Assembly: GCA_024427265.1 (NCBI GenBank)
Contig: JAKSVP010000019.1
Coordinates: forward strand, 1 to 9,862
Direction of reading: 5' to 3'
DNA: 9,862 bases
Origin: Mycoplasmoidaceae bacterium
GTDB taxonomy: Bacteria; Bacillota_I; Bacilli_A; Mycoplasmatales; Mycoplasmoidaceae
Shown here: positions 7,293 to 9,862 of the stretch, piece by piece
Layout of the letters: the number at the start of each line of letters is the position of its first letter
How positions within the stretch are numbered: position 1 is the first letter of the stretch
Program-made: the position numbers and the translations under genes
Notes under the pieces: model-generated
The model's database searches: none
The model's input: the letters and a program-made list of their open reading frames with translations, nothing else
What the model was told of the DNA's origin: nothing

Positions 7293-9428
7293 ATGGAATT
7301 TAATTATCAAAAACCAGATGATGAAAATGCCTTAAAACAATTTGGTAGAAACATCACCCAAGATGTAAGGGACAATAAAGTTGACCCTATTATTGGTCGT
7401 GAAAAAGAAATTAGAAGATTAATAGAAATTATTTCTAGAAAGACTAAAAATAATCCAGTTTTAATTGGGGAACCAGGTGTTGGTAAAACAGCTATAGTAG
7501 AAGGTTTTGCTCAACGTATTGTTAATAAAGATGTACCAAATAACTTAATTGGTAAAGAAGTATATGAATTATCAATGGCAAGTTTAATTGCTGGTGCAAG
7601 TTTCCAAGGTCAATTTGAACAACGTCTTAATAATGTTATTAAGCAAGTAAAAGAATCTGATGGAAACATCATATTATTTATTGATGAAATTCACCAATTA
7701 GTTGGAACTGGCAAAAACTCTGGTAGTAGCACAATGGATGCAGCTAACATATTAAAGCCAATGATGGCTCGTGGAGAAATTAAAGTCATTGGTGCAACTA
7801 CTATTAATGAATATAGACAATATATAGAAAAGGATTCTGCACTTGAGCGTAGAATGCAAAAAGTCTTAGTAGTAGAACCTACTAAGGAAGAAGCTTTAAC
7901 AATCATGCGTGGTCTAAAAGAAAGATGAGAATTATTCCACCAAGTTAAGATTCATGACTCTGCCTTAGTTGCAGCAGTTAATTTATCTGATAGATATATT
8001 TCTGATCGTTATCTTCCAGATAAATCCATAGATTTAATTGATGAAGCAGCAGCAAAGGTTAAAACACAATTCCATTCATTGCCACCTGAACTAGATAAAA
8101 GAAACAGAGAAATTATTTATTTAGAAACAGCTAAAGCAGCTCTTTCTAAGGAAGAAGATGAAAAATCTAAAAAGAATTTAAAAGATATTGAAAAGCAACT
8201 TGCTGATTTAAAGAAAGTGCAAGACAAAGCATTATCTGAATGAAATAAGAATAAAGATGAACACAAGAAGATCAATGATCTTAAAACCAAATTAGATAAT
8301 GAAAAAGCTGAAGCAGAAAGATTACAACAAGATGGTGAATTTGAAAAAGCCAGCAAGTTACTTTATGTTTCAATTCCTCAACACACTAAAGAATTAAAGA
8401 AATTAGAAGAAGAATTTGAAAAGAATTCTCAAGGACATAATTTCTCTGACTCAGTAACAGTTAATGAAGTAGCTGAAGTTATTTCTCAAACAACAAATAT
8501 TCCTCTAAATAAATTACTTCAATCTGAACAAGCTAAATTAAACAATTTAGCAGATGATATTAAGAAAACTGTTAAAGGACAAGATGAAGCAGTTGAATTA
8601 GTAGCTAATGCTGTTTTAAGAGGACGTGCAGGAATTAATGATCCAAATAGACCAATTGGTTCATTCTTATTCTTAGGTCCAACTGGTGTAGGAAAGACAC
8701 AACTTGCTAAAGCATTAGCATTAAATATGTTTGATTCAGAAAAACAAATGATTAGATTTGATATGTCTGAATATATGGAAAAGCACACAGTTAGTAAACT
8801 AATTGGTGCACCAGCCGGATATATTGGTTATGAACAAGGTGGTTTACTAACTGATGCGGTTAGAACAAAACCATACTCAGTAGTTTTGTTTGATGAAATT
8901 GAAAAAGCACATGTTGATGTTTTAAATATCTTGCTTCAAGTATTAGATGATGGTCAATTAAAAGATAGCCATGGTAGATATGTAAACTTTAAAAATACAA
9001 TCATCATCATGACTTCAAATATTGGTGGCCAACATGTTTTAGATGGTAATAAAAAGAAAGTACTTGATGAAATCAAGTTAAGACTAAGACCTGAATTTAT
9101 TAACCGAATTGATGAACTAATTGTATTTAACGCTTTAAGTCAAGACAACATTAAAGAGATTGTTAAGACACAATTAAACGAAGTATCAACTCGTTTATCT
9201 GAGCAAGAATACAATATTCATTTTGATAAGAAGATTATTGATTGAGTAGCCAAAGAAGCTTATGATCCAGCCTTTGGTGCTAGACCAATCAAACGCTTTA
9301 TTCAAAGAAACATTGAAAATGTTTTAGCTAATGAAATTATTTCAAATAACCTAAAACACAACAAGAAATATGAATTAGGTATTGATACTAAAACTAAAAA
9401 GATTTCAGTTTATCCTTTTGGCAGTTAA
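7293..9428 (+). CDS. clpB: ClpB disaggregase (Hsp100), form without N-domain
   Basis: ClpB is a hexameric AAA+ machine that, with DnaK, pulls polypeptides out of aggregates after heat stress. The gene encodes 711 residues, with UGA-coded Trp at 212, 317 and 651. The first AAA+ domain has Walker A GEPGVGKT (59-66), Walker B FIDEIH (D131, E132) and the ERR arginine-finger segment (185-187). A charged coiled-coil middle domain (about 275-385) distinguishes ClpB from ClpA/ClpC. The second AAA+ domain has Walker A GPTGVGKT (462-469) and Walker [10 protein letters not shown] (D534, E535), then the C-terminal GARPIKR segment. The first domain begins almost at the N-terminus, so the N-domain of full-length ClpB (about 860 residues) is absent. 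ATG 7293 has GAGGT eight bases upstream, and no upstream in-frame sequence suggests a longer form. CIRCE control puts it in the HrcA regulon with lon. Confidence 0.97.
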
Positions 9429-9432
9429 AATA

Positions 9433-9441
9433 TGCTATAAT
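9433..9441 (+). promoter_or_regulatory. Extended -10 promoter just after clpB
   Basis: TGCTATAAT is a perfect extended -10 (TGnTATAAT), five bases past the clpB stop. The expected start is near 9448. The only thing downstream before the terminator is about 55 bases without an ORF, so it probably drives a small RNA. Confidence 0.6.
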
Positions 9442-9447
9442 GATATT

Positions 9448-9502
9448 GGATGTTTTTCAGAATATCTGAAATAAAAAGAGGCAGTTGGTGCTGCCTCTTT
9501 TT
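9448..9502 (+). ncRNA. Candidate small antisense RNA (possible type I antitoxin)
   Basis: Predicted from an extended -10 promoter (9433-9441) and an intrinsic terminator (9473-9502). It has two hairpins: TTTCAGA/TCTGAAA with loop ATA (9455-9471) and the 12-bp terminator stem. Its first 12 bases (9448-9459) recur with one change at 9594-9605. Read as RNA they can therefore pair continuously, with one G-U pair, with the start region of the small minus-strand peptide gene. The terminator loop TTGGTG contains a YUNR (U-turn) sequence, a feature of loops that start antisense pairing. No ORF is present. The existence of the RNA is inferred. Confidence 0.5.
9473..9502. terminator. Bidirectional intrinsic terminator after clpB
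   Basis: A perfect 12-bp stem AAAAAGAGGCAG / CTGCCTCTTTTT has a six-base loop. T runs on both strands let it stop clpB or the small RNA on plus and the small-peptide mRNA on minus. Confidence 0.9.
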
Positions 9503-9534
9503 CTTACCAATCAATGATCGGCGTCTTATTTCCG

Positions 9535-9606
9535 CTATGTTATGCCTATTAGATAGACTAATAAAAGCAAAACGATAACGCAGCTAAGTACTGGGATGTT
9601 TTCCAT
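9535..9606 (-). CDS. 23-residue hydrophobic membrane peptide, candidate type I toxin
   Basis: The ORF begins MENIPVLSC, continues as an uninterrupted Val/Leu/Ile/Tyr core and ends LIGIT before TAG. Its only charged side chain is Glu2, and residues 4-23 could form one membrane-spanning helix. AAGGATC lies five to eleven bases upstream as a Shine-Dalgarno, and a TATAAT on the same strand lies about 90 bases upstream. The leader can fold so that both the Shine-Dalgarno and the ATG are base-paired. A short hydrophobic peptide, a repressive leader and an overlapping convergent small RNA are the hallmarks of type I toxins that damage the membrane. The sequence does not show the Fst pattern (Pro in the helix, charged tail), so no family is claimed. 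It could instead be a regulatory or stress-related small membrane protein. Confidence 0.55.
   Translation of the reverse strand: MENIPVLSCVIVLLLLVYLIGIT
9594..9605 (+). repeat. 12-base direct repeat (partner at 9448-9459)
   Basis: GGATGTTTTCCA at 9594-9605 matches GGATGTTTTTCA at 9448-9459 at 11 of 12 positions. The first copy covers the start codon region of the small peptide gene on the minus strand. The second is at the predicted 5' end of the small RNA. The one difference becomes a G-U pair in the RNA duplex. Confidence 0.7.
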
Positions 9607-9683
9607 AATTGATCCTTTCTATGGGCGACAAATACTGCCCTTAGAAGGACAACAAAATGTTGCCCATTAAGGATTAACGATGG
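9603..9683 (-). promoter_or_regulatory. Leader hairpin covering Shine-Dalgarno and start codon of the small peptide
   Basis: On the minus strand, CCAT (9683-9680) can pair with the ATGG at the start codon (9606-9603). TTAATCCTT (9677-9669) can pair with AAGGATCAA (9617-9609), which contains the Shine-Dalgarno. ATGGGCAACA (9667-9658) can pair with TGTCGCCCAT (9630-9621). An alternative inner fold makes two smaller hairpins, GGGCAACA/TGTTGTCC and GGGC/GCCC, and still leaves the Shine-Dalgarno paired. Either way translation should be blocked until the structure changes. The pairings are seen directly; the effect is inferred. Confidence 0.65.
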
Positions 9684-9695
9684 ATCATCTTATTC

Positions 9696-9701
9696 ATTAT
9701 A
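9696..9701 (-). promoter_or_regulatory. -10 box of the small-peptide transcript
   Basis: TATAAT on the minus strand, with an expected start near 9689. That places the leader hairpin almost at the 5' end. The mRNA would run to the terminator at 9473, about 215 bases. No clear -35; the upstream region is pure A/T. Confidence 0.55.
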
Positions 9702-9706
9702 CAATA

Positions 9707-9740
9707 TAATATAAAAATTTATTTATAAATTTTTATATTA
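9707..9740. repeat. Perfect 15-bp inverted repeat, all A/T
   Basis: TAATATAAAAATTTA and its exact reverse complement are separated by TTTA. It lies between the minus-strand small-peptide promoter and the plus-strand promoter at 9801. It could be an operator, an AT-rich cruciform or a product of base composition. It has no T tract or GC core like the terminators in this window. Confidence 0.7.
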
Positions 9741-9800
9741 CTCTTGAAACACCAAAAAATAATTATTAATATTTTTCTATGTAAAAAAGTGATTTCTCTA

Positions 9801-9806
9801 TATAAT
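9801..9806 (+). promoter_or_regulatory. -10 box of the last gene
   Basis: TATAAT lies 38 bases before the ATG at 9845. AAGGAG at 9828-9833, eleven bases before that ATG, is the likely ribosome-binding site. No clear -35. Confidence 0.6.
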
Positions 9807-9844
9807 GAATATACATATTAAAAAATTAAGGAGAAAAATGTAAT

Positions 9845-9862
9845 ATGGCAATCGGAAAATTC
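9845..9862 (+). CDS. Start of an unidentified gene (first six codons only)
   Basis: ATG followed by codons for A-I-G-K-F, then the window ends. It is supported by AAGGAG at 9828-9833 and a TATAAT at 9801. An earlier ATG at 9838 is followed at once by TAA and cannot be the start. Six residues do not allow a function to be proposed. Confidence 0.6.

Noticed and set aside
7926..9245. clpB appearing truncated or broken at in-frame TGA codons
   Set aside because: The TGA codons at 7926, 8241 and 9243 are Trp in the mollicute code; both AAA+ modules and the middle domain are continuous.
9585..9606. The small hydrophobic peptide as a true Fst-family toxin
   Set aside because: The layout is similar, but the peptide lacks the in-helix proline and charged C-terminal tail of Fst; only an analogy is proposed.
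9641..9667. Eight-residue leader ORF (MGNILLSF, minus strand) before the small peptide
   Set aside because: It has no Shine-Dalgarno and its start lies inside the leader stem. A translated leader would be interesting, but nothing beyond the ATG supports it.
9514..9688. Long-range pairing of the peptide mRNA's 5' end (ATGATC, 9688-9683) with its 3' part (GATCAT, 9519-9514)
   Set aside because: Such closures exist in hok-type mRNAs, but a six-base match is expected by chance several times in an RNA of this size.
9503..9700. Plus strand of the relatively GC-rich block as a housekeeping RNA (tmRNA, RNase P RNA, SRP RNA)
   Set aside because: No tmRNA tag or tRNA-like ends, no RNase P core and no SRP GGAAG tetraloop domain are visible; the structure is better explained as the leader of the minus-strand small ORF.

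Overview
The window comes from a mollicute (Mycoplasma-type bacterium). It is strongly AT-rich, and five reading frames (lon, tig, the 5151 lipoprotein gene, the esterase gene and clpB) are continuous only if UGA is read as tryptophan. There is a mycoplasma-type lipobox, a tRNA with encoded CCA, and HrcA/CIRCE heat-shock control. I cannot assign a species from the sequence alone.

Layout. At the left edge lies acetate kinase (ackA, +, missing its first few codons), which converges on the lon protease gene (-) at one bidirectional terminator. Upstream of lon are a CIRCE operator and then the trigger factor gene tig (-) with its own terminator. Between 5002 and 5150 are divergent promoters for tig and for an orphan lipoprotein gene (+), which ends at a terminator. 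Next come a tRNA-Arg(UCU) gene and its terminator, an alpha/beta-hydrolase (esterase) lipoprotein gene (+) with an ambiguous start, a second CIRCE, and clpB (+). The last 430 bases hold a compact non-coding/small-ORF region and the first six codons of another gene.

How the genes fit together. Trigger factor (folding at the ribosome), Lon (degradation) and ClpB (disaggregation) form a proteostasis set. lon and clpB each carry a near-perfect CIRCE and so probably belong to one HrcA regulon; tig shows no CIRCE. The two surface lipoprotein genes and the tRNA between them look like separate transcription units.

Most unusual part. Between clpB and the last gene is what looks like a type I toxin-antitoxin locus. 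On the minus strand a TATAAT promoter leads into a leader that can fold over the Shine-Dalgarno and start codon of a 23-residue, almost purely hydrophobic peptide, and the unit ends at a 12-bp bidirectional terminator. On the plus strand an extended -10 promoter just after clpB would start a roughly 55-nt RNA whose first 12 bases can pair with the peptide's start region and which ends at the same terminator. This resembles the par (Fst/RNA II) arrangement of enterococcal plasmids, although the peptide does not look like Fst. The assignment is inference from layout and complementarity and has not been tested.
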